From Chondrosia reniformis (lineage: Eukaryota > Porifera > Demospongiae > Chondrillida > Chondrillidae), in assembly GCA_947172415.1 (NCBI GenBank), contig OX359193.1, positions 4,396,501-4,460,500 on the forward strand: a stretch of 64,000 nucleotides of DNA. The letters run 5' to 3'. Below the pieces are notes generated by a model. The model did not search any database and was not told where the DNA came from. It saw nothing but the letters and a program-made list of their open reading frames with translations. Shown piece after piece: positions 10,851 to 20,978 of the stretch; the first letter of the stretch is position 1; each line of letters opens with the position of its first letter. The position numbers and the translations under genes were made by a program.

Positions 10851-11396
10851 TTAAGACAACTAGCACAATGCTGGTTAAGGCTGCAGAAAATGATCTATCA
10901 ACATTTCAAAGCTATACAATTAGAAATCTTGACAACATATTATCATGTACTTCAGATATAGAACAGTACAAGCTTTTAAATATTCAGGAAAGTCCACTGG
11001 ATAATCGACAGAAATCCGCAATTCCATCCTTGTAAAGTCAAACTTTCTCAAAGCGAATACATAAAATCACGTCTTTTAAATATAGATCCACATTTCCGTA
11101 AAAATTCACGGTATGTATTTTTCTTGCTGTTGCAGAAAGAATTGCAAGAGATATCTGCAGGTGTATATAATGTACTAAAGTCTTCTAAAAGTAAACCTTT
11201 TTCAGTGGGTATGCTTTTAGAAAAGATAAAAAACTCTGATAACTACCTTGAAGCTAATTCATGCACTATGCTTCAGTCAGTGAGAGGTACTAAGCAGTAC
11301 TGGTTTTTGTGGCAAAGTGAGCTCAGATGTATGATAAGAAATTGGGGACCACCAACACTTTTTCTTAATCATCAAACAAGAGAAATTTGATGCTAC
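10851..11396 (+). pseudogene. Helitron-like protein, continuation after the piggyBac
   Basis: The frame resumes at the duplicated TTAA with KTTSTMLVKAAENDL and YTIRNLDNILS, then SPLDNRQ. A deletion or frameshift near 11015 leads to FHPCKVKLSQSEYIKSRLLN, then the start of a Helitron_like_N (replicase N-terminal) domain with EISAGVYNVLKS, TMLQSVRGTKQYWF and WGPPTLFL. The fragment stops right there. The HUH nuclease motifs and the Pif1-type helicase expected downstream are absent, so this is a truncated relic. Confidence 0.75.
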
Positions 11397-11539
11397 ACCA
11401 AATGAAGAGTAACAGGCCTAATATCATTTTTCATCATACCTTTTAAAATGTGATTAAAAAACAATTTTTCAGTTTATTAAGACATCCTGAAGATACAACC
11501 TAACTTTCATTTGATTAAAGAGTTATAAACAATTTATTC

Positions 11540-11960
11540 ACTGCATGCACCTATTCACTACAAGAATTCTACAAAGAAATGTAGCCCTAGACCTTAATTC
11601 TATTAATCTACATTGTGTCATAAGCTTAATATATATCTTTCATGACTTAGTGTTTCAAAGCTAACTGTTACTACTATAATGATTCACTCTTATAAGACTC
11701 GTACATAGAAACACATCATTTTCTATTATAACACACACTCGCTACTGTTAATGTTACATTTTATGGCTTACACCTCTTACAGTTTTAAAGAATTACTACA
11801 GTAACTACTCATTACAAAATTCTACACAGAAATGTAGCTCAAAGCCTTCAATTAATCTACATTGTGACATATACGCTAATAATAAGTGTTTCAAAGCTAA
11901 CTACTATAATGATTCACCCTTTAGACTTTAGACTAGCACTTTGCACACATTTGAGTTACA
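11540..11960. repeat. Repeat R1, uninterrupted copy (two diverged units)
   Basis: It contains AAGAATTACTACAGTAACTA, TTCTACACAGAAATGTAGC, AATTAATCTACATTGTG and GTTTCAAAGCTAACTACTAT in about 200-240-bp units. The same blocks occur at 20820-20978, 23629-23786 and 24946-25020, where they are interrupted by two transposons. No coding potential seen. Confidence 0.8.
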
Positions 11961-12041
11961 CTGTTAATATAATTACAATCAAAAGTCTATAAGAAAACAG
12001 TGTCATCAGCTGTTTTCATCCTAGGGACCAAAGAAATTAAA

Positions 12042-12488
12042 TCAATATTTTTGGTCTCTAGGGTGTGCATAGGAATCTTCCTCTGGTGAATCACTGGATG
12101 TATTGTCTTCCAAGGCACTGTCACTTTGAGTTTTCCGTGGATGGTTGAGCAGTTCTTGCCTCAGATGGGTTTTGTAGCCTACTGGAAAACAATCATCCAA
12201 ATCAATATGAGATTCTGTTTTCTTAAGATTAGTCTTCTGCCTTGTCCTTTTTATTCTTTTGGATTTAAACACAGTTGTAGGCTTTTTTCTTCGTTTTTTG
12301 CTGACTAATTTGGTCTGATTTTTCAAACTCTTAGCATGTTCAGAATTACTGGCACTATCCCAATTGTCTTCCAATGAGGAGACGTCGAAATTAACAGTTA
12401 ACCATGACCAGTCTTCATTTTCTTCAGCAGTATCAGGAATCAGTGTAGCTTGTGGCTTTTGACTATTTTTCACCACAGCAGAGACATT
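12042..12488 (-). CDS. Unknown lysine-rich protein, last exon or fragment
   Basis: An open stretch of about 149 codons preceded by a good splice acceptor (TTTCTACCAG just before 12488 on the minus strand). The protein is acidic at first (EENEDWSWL), then very basic (KKRRKKPTTVFKSKRIKR), then ends with an acidic Ser-rich tail. I do not recognise a domain. The basic run resembles a nuclear localisation signal. No first exon was found, and a MITE lies immediately upstream. It could be the end of a host gene or of a transposon accessory gene. Confidence 0.35.
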   Translation of the reverse strand, partial: NVSAVVKNSQKPQATLIPDTAEENEDWSWLTVNFDVSSLEDNWDSASNSEHAKSLKNQTKLVSKKRRKKPTTVFKSKRIKRTRQKTNLKKTESHIDLDDCFPVGYKTHLRQELLNHPRKTQSDSALEDNTSSDSPEEDSYAHPRDQKY

Positions 12489-12534
12489 CTGGTAGAAAAT
12501 GTAAGAATATCTGCAGTGTATTGGTTCTATATAA

Positions 12535-13096
12535 AGGGTGTATTTGGGACACCATCAAAAATGGGACAGGTATTGTTGTATCTCACAGATTTTTGGACCA
12601 TGCACTTAATAAGTACTTAAAATTAAAATATAACTAGGTACACCAAATTAGAGCTGCATCAGTCACTCAATGGACTATCACCTAGGATAGAATTATTGTC
12701 GAAGGGTGTCCCATTTTAAATGATGTTCTTTCTTTCGGTTTGTAAGGCCCTTCCTTCCTCTCGAAGAGAGATAACTGTAATATTGCATTCAGCCGTGGTA
12801 AAAGCTTTTAAGTACCTATCAGTCTATAACATGATAGCGAAAGAAGGATATTGCTTCACGATTTGAGAGGTACCGTATTAAATTAAATGAAATCCGTCCC
12901 ACCAAATAACATTATTTGGGACACTCATATTTTGCATGATAACTCGTCCATTGAGTAACCGATGCAGCTATAACTTGGCGTACTTTGTTATATTTAAGTA
13001 CTTATTAAGTGGTCCACAGATTTAAGAGGTACGACAATTCCCAACTGAGATCTAGTGTCCTATTTTCTATGGTGTCCCATAATTGATGCCATACCC
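12535..13096. mobile_element. MITE with long imperfect inverted arms
   Basis: The arms (12536-12715 and 12890-13096) mirror each other through TGGGACACCAT, GGACCA...CTTAATAAGTACTTA, and AGCTGCATC..TTACTCAATGG. TATATAA flanks both sides (12528-12534 and 13097-13103), fitting a 7-bp target duplication. No ORF. Confidence 0.75.
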
Positions 13097-13103
13097 TATA
13101 TAA

Positions 13104-14591
13104 GCCTTTCATGATAAAATTTAGAGTCTTACTTCTTCTTTTTCTGGTAAACGTCCTTCTGATTGACACATTGCTTGTCTGAGATAATTTTCGAATTTAT
13201 ATGAGCATAGCTACAAGCAATGAGACTATTTATAGTCATTGAAAAATTATTCCAGTTTGATATATGTAAGCGGAAATTCACGTTATGCAATTACTTTTCC
13301 GGTTTCAAGTAAGTATATTGAAATGGCTATATACTTTTTTATATAAAAGATTAGTATACAATTCTTAAATTCCCAAATTAGGACAGTTCCAACAACTATA
13401 AGCTGAATGTGTGTTAGTATATTAGTATCATAGTAGATGCTTTAAGTCCGCCTCCATATATCCTGTGTGTAACGTCTTTCTTCTGGATTTGAAAATGTCA
13501 ATCAGATATATAAAGTCTGTGTTAAACTTCTGTAGATAAAACGCTTTCTTATACATGTGTATAATAGTATTCTTAGTTTTTACCTATATGTTGTACGCAT
13601 ATAAGTTGTAAATCACTAAATGTCTATACTTACGCTATGTACGTACCTATTACATATCTGCGAGACATTGTAAAGTGTACAAAAAGACTGAATATGTCCT
13701 ACATGTGTGAATAGGAATATAAAGGTGTAAATGACTGCTTCAATGTAAAATAAAGTTAACAGTGACCCCTACATACAATATCTCCGTATACTAACATCGC
13801 GTCATGTATACGCCCGTATCTGATTATGTATTACACGTATTTTTTGGGCTATCTCGAAATAACGAATTAGTAGCACCATGTGTTGATTTACATAGCAGTT
13901 AACTTTTGACGATTTTCGGCTAATGTTTCAGATTAACTTTTTATCTCTAGCAGTTACCTTTTAATCGGTTACTGTTACTTTTTTATGCACCGAATCATAG
14001 ATGATTTTTTCTGAATAGAAAATTATTATCAATAGGAGAAGCATGTGAATGCCCTCAAACAGCATCCAGAGGTACAGCCTGTCAATCAATTTCAATCAAA
14101 AACACTATCTCCATTTACATCTGGAACAGTGCTAGCTGGCAATGTACCTTATAAAATCTTTTTATCTCTACTGATAAATGTACAGTGTCAGTTATAAAAC
14201 AAACAGTAATTTAATTCATATATATCTGATGTTAGTAAATATGACTGACACAACATATGTTACATCTCCTTTAAACTAAAGGCCTATAGCATGCCTGTAG
14301 CCTAGAAACAAGTAGAACAATCACTACCCAACCCTTGAAGTTCAAGCCACATGCACATATAACATTATGAATCATTGCCTACAAACTATAAGGAACATAA
14401 ACCTAACTGTGATTTAGGACAGGAAAGACTAAAAACATCTTTGCTACAATGTACAATGATGACCTCATTTTTGATAAAGAGGAGCAGAAAGATAATAATA
14501 ATGATGCTAAATTTAAAACACAATGAAGAAACTACAGAACTACATATTACCAAAATCTACTATTTTTCATCTATATAGTCTATCCAAACTA
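13104..14591. other. Non-coding stretch
   Basis: No gene-like ORF or RNA was recognised. At about 13885-13975 there is a fragment ending TTACTTTTTTATGCACC that resembles the terminal sequence of the hAT-type element at 31246-38373, so it is probably a relic of that family. Confidence 0.5.
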
Positions 14592-14640
14592 TTGATCTAT
14601 GGGGTGCCAAACACGTCAAAATTACAGCTTTCGCCTTTTA

Positions 14641-14935
14641 AAGATATAATGACCCTTATATCCATATAATGACCATTATATTCATATAATGACCAATATA
14701 TCCATATTATGCATATAATGACCCTTATATCCATATAATGACCATTATATGTATATAATGACCATTATATCCATATTATGCATATAATGACCCTTATATC
14801 CATATAATGACCCTTATATCCATATTATGCATATAATGACCATTATATCCATATAATGATCCTTATATCCTTATAATGACCCTTATATCCATTTAATGAT
14901 TATGATATCCATATAATGACAACGATATCTAATTT
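14641..14935. repeat. 20-bp array in the left inverted end
   Basis: About 14 copies of TGACCCTTATATCCATATAA and variants, the reverse complement of the array on the right side. The core ATATCCATAT is close to a palindrome. Confidence 0.9.
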
Positions 14936-15002
14936 ATTAAATGCATAATTGAAAATTGATAATTGCATGTATAATGTCATGCACCTCATACTGTGAACCT
15001 TC

Positions 15003-15019
15003 ACTGAGCATGCTCAGTG
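15003..15019. promoter_or_regulatory. Perfect palindrome near the inner edge of the left inverted end
   Basis: ACTGAGCATGCTCAGT sits about 27 bp upstream of the proposed transposase ATG (15046). The same palindrome is at 19259-19275, about 50 bp upstream of the ATG of the HECT gene. Being in both inverted ends next to both starts, it may be a transposase or promoter-binding site; this is inference. Confidence 0.4.
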
Positions 15020-15045
15020 AAGTGTGTTTATTACTTGAGTTCAAA

Positions 15046-16252
15046 ATGGCTGGTCGACCACCCATAGAAGTAGACATGGAACAAGTGAAACATCTGCTAG
15101 CTTTAGACTTTCAGTTGGATGAAATAGCTACTATAATGGAAATTAGCAGGTCAACCCTCTTCAGGCGCATGAAAGATTCTGGAATTGAGAAATACAGTGA
15201 CATTTCTGATACAGACCTAGACAGCACTATTCAAAGGATCAAGCTTGACCACCCCAATGATGGTGAAATTGTTATGCAAGCCCATTTATTGAGAGTAGGC
15301 ATTCATGTACAGCGTCAAAGACTGCGACTTTCTGTTCATCGAGTTGACCCAACGAACACCTCCTTACGACGGGCTACAACGGTGAGAAGGCAGGTATACC
15401 ATGTGGATGGACCAAACTGTGTGTGGCATATTGACGGTAACCACAAATTAATTCGTTGGCGTTTTGTGATACATGGAGGAGTAGATGGCTATAGCCGAAT
15501 GATTGTATACCTGCAATGTTCCACTAATAACATTGCAGCCACAGTCCTCGGCAACTTCATAGATGCTGTTCAGCAGTATGGGCTGCCAGACAAAGTACGT
15601 ACAGATCTTGGAGGTGAGAATGTGGATGTTTGGCAGCTGATGAGCAATGCACACCAGTCCTCTTCAGCAGTTATTACTGGCAGTTCCACTCATAATGAGA
15701 GAATTGAGCGTTTGTGGAATGATGGTCAGTATCTGAAGAATTTCGATGTTTATTCTATCAGCTAGAACGCGAAGGATCATTGAACCCCTTTAATGAAACT
15801 GATATGTATTGCTTGCAGTATATTTTGTGCCCCGAATAAATAAGGTTCTGAGTGAGTTTTTGGTTGCATGGAACAACCATAAATTATCTACTGAGAATAA
15901 CAAAACTCCCAATCAGCTATTTTTAAGGGGACTACTATCATCTACTCCAAGAAACATTCCTGGACCAATGCTCCTTCCTACACCAGAGGCATCACAGCTG
16001 GGTGGTACTACAAGTACAACTACTTCAAGTCCAACTTGCCAAACATCATCACCTTTGCCATCAGTATCAGGCCATATTAATGTGCCATGGAGTAGTTTCA
16101 AGCCATGTGGTATCTTAGAGCAAGCACTGCAGACGCAAATTCACCCTTTGGGTGAATCAAGAAACTATGGTAAAGACATTTATCTTAATGCTTTGCTGGT
16201 TGTGTGCAATCATTTACAAAGCCACCCAAATTGTGGATGCATGTTGAACTAA
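15046..16252 (+). pseudogene. Integrase-core (DDE) transposase of the HECT transposon
   Basis: The start was placed at 15046 (AAAATGGCT context), because the upstream 30 codons are inverted-repeat sequence. The N terminus MAGRPPIEVDMEQV leads to a helix-turn-helix (LDEIATIMEISRSTLFRRMK). The catalytic core has VWHIDGNHKLIRW (first Asp), HGGVDGYSRMIVYL, KVRTDLGGENVDV (second Asp) and HNERIERLW (Glu). This is the rve-type core seen in many fish and cnidarian transposon proteins. A frameshift near 15760 and another near 15828 precede the conserved tail (YFVPRINKVLSEF, WNNHKLSTENNKTPNQLF). DDE residues are intact, but the copy is broken. Confidence 0.85.
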
Positions 16253-16501
16253 GAATTATTTGCATACATGTCCCTTTTTCACATTTAATTTATCCAAATG
16301 CAATTAAACCCAGAACTATTACAATTACATTTGCTCCCACAGTGTATGATAAAGTTTGAGATGATTTATATTGTGAAGGTAGGTAAATTGCAAACAATAT
16401 TATGTAGTACAACAAATGCTATATCCCAAGGATGAGTAGAAGTTAAAGACGGTATATAGTTATTGTACAACTGTAACACAAACATGTTCTAGTAACTTGT
16501 A
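16253..16501. other. Spacer between the convergent transposase and HECT genes
   Basis: Short AT-rich intergenic sequence; presumably holds both polyadenylation signals. Nothing else recognised. Confidence 0.5.
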
Positions 16502-19212
16502 CTACACATTTCCAAAGAAGCCATGGGCATTGAGAATGCCAAATGCCATTTTGGTTTTAAACATCTCATAATCCCTGTGTATAGGCAAACATACTTGCAA
16601 AGCATAAGTGGATGCTGTAGGGAGCATCCCTCCGTTGTGCAGAAAGGTGATGGTACCTTGTCGCTCAAACCCCAAAATCGGAAAGGATGTTGCACCTGTA
16701 GCAAAAGCAAGAATGTCTTCCAATGAAAGTGCTACCTGTGCTTCACTGTCCACAGTAACAGTGCCTTCCTCAACATCACTGAGGAAGTAGTTCCAATGAA
16801 GGAGCATCTCCTCTTCCACATCCCTTCTATTTGATCCTGATTCAGAGAGGATAGGGCTGAACAACATATGCACAGCTCTTGCAGTTAAAGTCCCACTTGT
16901 TGGAACAAACAACCTTTTCAAGCTGTTGGCTTCATCCTCTGTCCAGAATAGGCCTCCGAGCTTCAGCCCCTCACAAATCTGGTCCAGTTCTGCCTTGTTT
17001 GAGTAAATTATGAGATGAAGTGCAAGGCATAGCACAATTTCATCTATATTAGAGGTCGTTAAGTTTGCAACTGGTTTAGTATAACCACAGGCAAAGCGAA
17101 AATCGTAGTCATCCTCAGACAAGTAGGCTTGGAGCTCTTGGGTAGACTGAACCTCTTTAATCTATGTGTTTAAAGACATTGACACAGCATGTGAAACATG
17201 TCATGTTCTCAGAGATGATATATTTAAAGTAGAATTTGCAAAGATCCACCTGTGCATGCAAGTCACAATAAACCACTTAAAGTATAGGTTATAGGAGTGC
17301 CTTATGTGATTTATGTATTTTTGTGCATGTATATGTGCCTTTTGATCTGGAATTTCTGGCTGCAATCCCTCGTCACCAAATAGAAGGTAATGGGCAATGG
17401 TTGGAGAAAGGAATTGTGGAGCTGGCCCTCCCTGCAGGATGGACATTGCAAAGAATCTGCCTACCTCCCGATATTCCTTGCTGCTGAGAAAATGTAAGTT
17501 GTGCACTGGAATACGTTTGTCAAGTACACCTTGAAAGAAGCATTATTATGGCACAATTCATGCATCCCAAGACGAAAGTATTCTCTTCTGGGACCCCCAT
17601 CATCAATGGCTGCTTCTCCGACAAACTCAATCTTGAGCCATTTTCTTGTTGTAAATCTGGGCTGTTTAAATGCTCGCAGGGAGTCTTTCCATATATGCTT
17701 TCTCCTAACTTGGATGCATATTGTGGAATCTTCAGATGTGACACTTAACTCTGGCAAGTGATCCTGACGTGTTTGGCGTATGAATACTTCAATAGATCTA
17801 TAAGTTTGGTAGAAAAAGACTATTGCCTATTTGTTACCATTCTTTATGCTGTGAAATATATATGTATACATGGTTGAATGTACTTACGGCCCTTGTGCCT
17901 CTTTCAGGAGGCTATTCTCGACTGCCTTTTGCAAGCATACATCATTGTCACTGTCTGGATTGTCTGATTCAGGATCACTGCAAGATATGACAATCATTTC
18001 ACATTTCTTAATTATTTCTATACATGCAGACATCTTTGTTGTATATATATGATGTGGTTTGTAGACTGACCTATATGCATATAGGATTTTGTCTCTGTTG
18101 CATAGAGAAGGTTGTAACAGTGCATGCCCCTCTGACACTGATGGCTCATTGGCATCAATGGATGAGGTTTCATTAATGGGATGCCTTGTTGTGCTGGTGT
18201 GGGCAGTCAAGGGTGACTGTACACATGATTCATCAATCTCAATTATATCCTGCACACAAAATATAGGTCTGTGACTATATACTTTATTATGCTCCAATAT
18301 ACCCATGTATATACATAGAACACTACTTGCATGACAGTCATGCAAGTGATATTTACTGATCACAGAATGTAGCCTCTGATGACCATGGATGAAAGCATAA
18401 TAGCCATATTGTGTGAGCATGTGTGCCAACCTGATCTTGGCTGAGGTCATTGTCTACATCACTGTTACAGTTGTACTCCTTTAACACTGCCTGTGCCTGA
18501 ATGTACAAACATCCCTGGCCGGCCATCTTTGCCACCTCCCTGGCAGTCCATGTATAGGATGCTGACAGAACGGGAATTGTCAGGGACTTGGATCCTCCCC
18601 CAGCAATTTGTAGGAATTGAAAAGGGAAATTTTCATCATTTCCCATTGCCTCCCGAAAAACAGACCGTATTTCCCCCAAAACCTCTGCCTCTGTCATTTC
18701 AGAGTGAATTCTAATTTTTCCACAGAGTCCTCTTGCAGCTAGGGAGGACCGTTGCTTGCCCTTAGGAATAGGCATGATTCTGCTGTTCACACATGTACAG
18801 TAATCTTCAGGCAAGCATACAATATCCTTGTCCCATGAAACTAGTCGTGGTGCTTTCTCCTTTCCTTTCTTTGAGATGTTTGAGAGTGGACGCTTCCGGC
18901 CGCGAACCATCTGGTTTTGGGATGACAGTGATGGTGGCATTTGTGACACACTGTTGGAGCTTGAAGACAGTGATTCAATGGATGGTAGAGCAGGATGGCT
19001 TGTTTGCAATTGGGGCAAGGGTTGTGCAGTTGATGTTGGCAGTTGTGATACTCTATAGTTATAATGCCCAGGAAGAACTGACACTCTGTACGTTTGCTGC
19101 AGACTGTGTATATGTAGTGCTTGGCAACAAAATTATATAAATACAACATGAATTACCTATTTCCAATAGCCTGTTCCACGGCGTTGGTTATTACTTGCTG
19201 AAGATTCTCCAT
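16502..19212 (-). pseudogene. HECT-domain protein (E3-ligase-like) passenger gene
   Basis: I read these exons: 19212-19157 (start MENLQQVITNAVEQAI), 19052-18431 (Ser-rich linker, RGRKRPL basic patch, then a globular part with YTWTAREVAKMAG and CLYIQAQAV), 18249-18071, 17987-17888 (acidic), 17797 to about 17345, and 17161-16502; most borders are GT-AG. The HECT N-lobe begins around EFVGEAAIDDGGPRREYF and continues FFAMSILQGGPAPQFLSP; the C-lobe has FATGATSFPILGF, LPTASTYALQV and FGILNAHGFFGNV. A one-base loss near 17537 shifts the frame. The catalytic Cys expected after AST in the C-lobe is Tyr here (TAT, 16606-16604). It resembles G2E3-like HECT proteins common in animal transposons. Confidence 0.8.
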
Positions 19213-19344
19213 TTCCTGCTCACTGCTGTTTAGTTCAACACATGGATACACATTTCACTGAGCATGCTCAGTGGAGGTTCACAGTATGAGGTGCATGACA
19301 TCATACAATTATCCATTATCAATTATGCTTATAATAATTCTTGA

Positions 19345-19740
19345 TGTTGATATCATTGCCATTATATGGATATCATAATCATTATATGGATATCATAGTC
19401 ATTATATGCATATAATGGTCATTATATGGACATAAGGGTCATTATATGGATATAAGGGTCATTATATGGATATAAGGGTCATTATATGGATATAAGGGTA
19501 ATTATATGGATATAAGGGTAATTATATGGATATAATGGTCATTAAATGGATATAAGGGTCATTATAAGGATATAAGGGTAATTATATGGATATAATGGTC
19601 ATTAAATGGATATAAGGGTCATTATAAGGATATAAGGGTCATTATATGCATAATATGGATATAAGGGTCATTATATGGATATAATGGTCATTATATGGAT
19701 ATAAGGGTCATTATATGGATATAAGGGTCATTATATCTTT
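19345..19740. repeat. 20-bp array in the right inverted end
   Basis: About 19 copies of TTATATGGATATAAGGGTCA and close variants, the mirror image of the left array but longer. Units differ mainly between ATAAGGGTCA, ATAATGGTCA and ATAAGGGTAA. Confidence 0.92.
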
Positions 19741-19788
19741 AAAAGGCGAAAGCTGTAATTTTGACGTGTTTGGCACCCCATATTGATC

Positions 19789-20049
19789 AGTTACAATGAT
19801 CTCATTATATATACGTACATAGAACATCCTCATACATGTGACACATTGCAGAAAAAGTGCTCCTCAAAATACATAATAATTCTGTATTCAAGCCATCCAA
19901 ACATAATAAACTTTAATAATTCTGGCTAAATTACTGTGTACTTCTTCCTGATAAAAAAAGTATAATCCACTGTACCCTTGATATACAGTATAGTGCATAA
20001 ACAAAACTTTTGAATCAAAAAATAATGGGGTTACCATCTTAACTTGAAA
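19789..20049. other. Non-coding spacer
   Basis: AT-rich sequence with no recognisable feature. Confidence 0.5.
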
Positions 20050-20051
20050 TA

Positions 20052-20557
20052 CAGTGGAACCTCACAAATGCGACCACCTTTGGGACCACATTTTTTGGTC
20101 TTAATTTTGAGGTGGTCTTAATTCTGAAATCATTACGAACATGTACACGTAGGAAATATCTGTCAACAAAATGGCGGACACTCGGCTGGCTTTCGTTTTC
20201 TACCTTAAAAATAAGCTTTTTCTTCCTTAACGTCGAGCATTGAACCAGCGAAAGTGATTTAGAAAGCACTTTCACTAAGGTAAAGCTTGCACAAACGTTT
20301 TCTATGAGATATGGCATTGGCGACGACCGGAACTCGAACTTTGTTTTCATACCTGGTCGTTATACCGAGGTTATTTGCCGGTTATTTCAATAATATCGGT
20401 CCAAAAATAGTGGTTGTAAAAGTGAATTCTGAGGTGGTCGCTTTTCTTAACACCTAAAGTACAGCGCGAGATACAAGAATTACTCGGGACCAAAAAAATG
20501 TGTTGCATTTTTGAGGTGGTCTTAATACTGAGGTGGTCATTAAGCGAGGTTCCACTG
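20052..20557. mobile_element. TA-flanked MITE with CAGTGGAACCTC ends
   Basis: The left end is CAGTGGAACCTCACAAATGC and the right end is its near-complement finishing AGCGAGGTTCCACTG, with TA on both sides (20050-20051, 20558-20559). Subterminal GAGGTGGTC motifs recur inside both arms. Ends of this type are typical of pogo/Tigger-related non-autonomous elements. A related right-hand end is at about 31000-31023. Confidence 0.8.
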
Positions 20558-20978
20558 TACTTGACTTCCTTTGGTTGCTGTTTCATTATGATTATCATAT
20601 TCATGCTATTGACATACTGTATTAAACACTCATATGATCAATCATCAACTAATAAGTATATTAAAATTTCTCTACAAAAGTAGTGAAGATGTTCTATACT
20701 TTTAACACTGACTAGCAAGCAAAGAAGAATTCCTTGACTTCATTATATAGTCTTTCATGTGAATCCTCTTTACCAGCAAATTAGTGGAGTATATACTTGC
20801 ACCTTTAATACTACTGCAAAACTGACTTACACTTTTAAAGAATCACTACAATAACTATTCACTACAATAATCCTACCCAAAAACATAGCTTTTATGACTT
20901 AGTGTTTCAAAACTAACTACTACAATGATGATTCACTCTTATAATACTCATACATAGAAACACATCATTTTCTATTAA

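Larger units (their letters stand above)
14598..19782. mobile_element. Integrase-type DNA transposon with a HECT passenger gene (IS3EU-like)
   Basis: The ends are TATGGGGTGCCAAACACGTC read inward from both sides, with a perfect 6-bp duplication TTGATC (14592-14597 and 19783-19788). The inverted ends run about 440 bp (left) and 545 bp (right) and contain arrays of a 20-bp unit. Two genes converge: an integrase-fold transposase (plus strand) and a HECT-domain gene (minus strand). A 6-bp duplication with TAY-starting ends is what I recall for the Repbase superfamily IS3EU; that assignment needs checking. Both genes are mildly damaged. Confidence 0.85.

Noticed and set aside
14641-19740. 20-bp arrays as a CRISPR or centromeric satellite
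   Set aside because: No spacers, and the two arrays are mirror images placed exactly inside a transposon's inverted ends.
20039-20350. 103-codon minus-strand ORF
   Set aside because: Falls in the MITE of 20052-20557 and has no domain.
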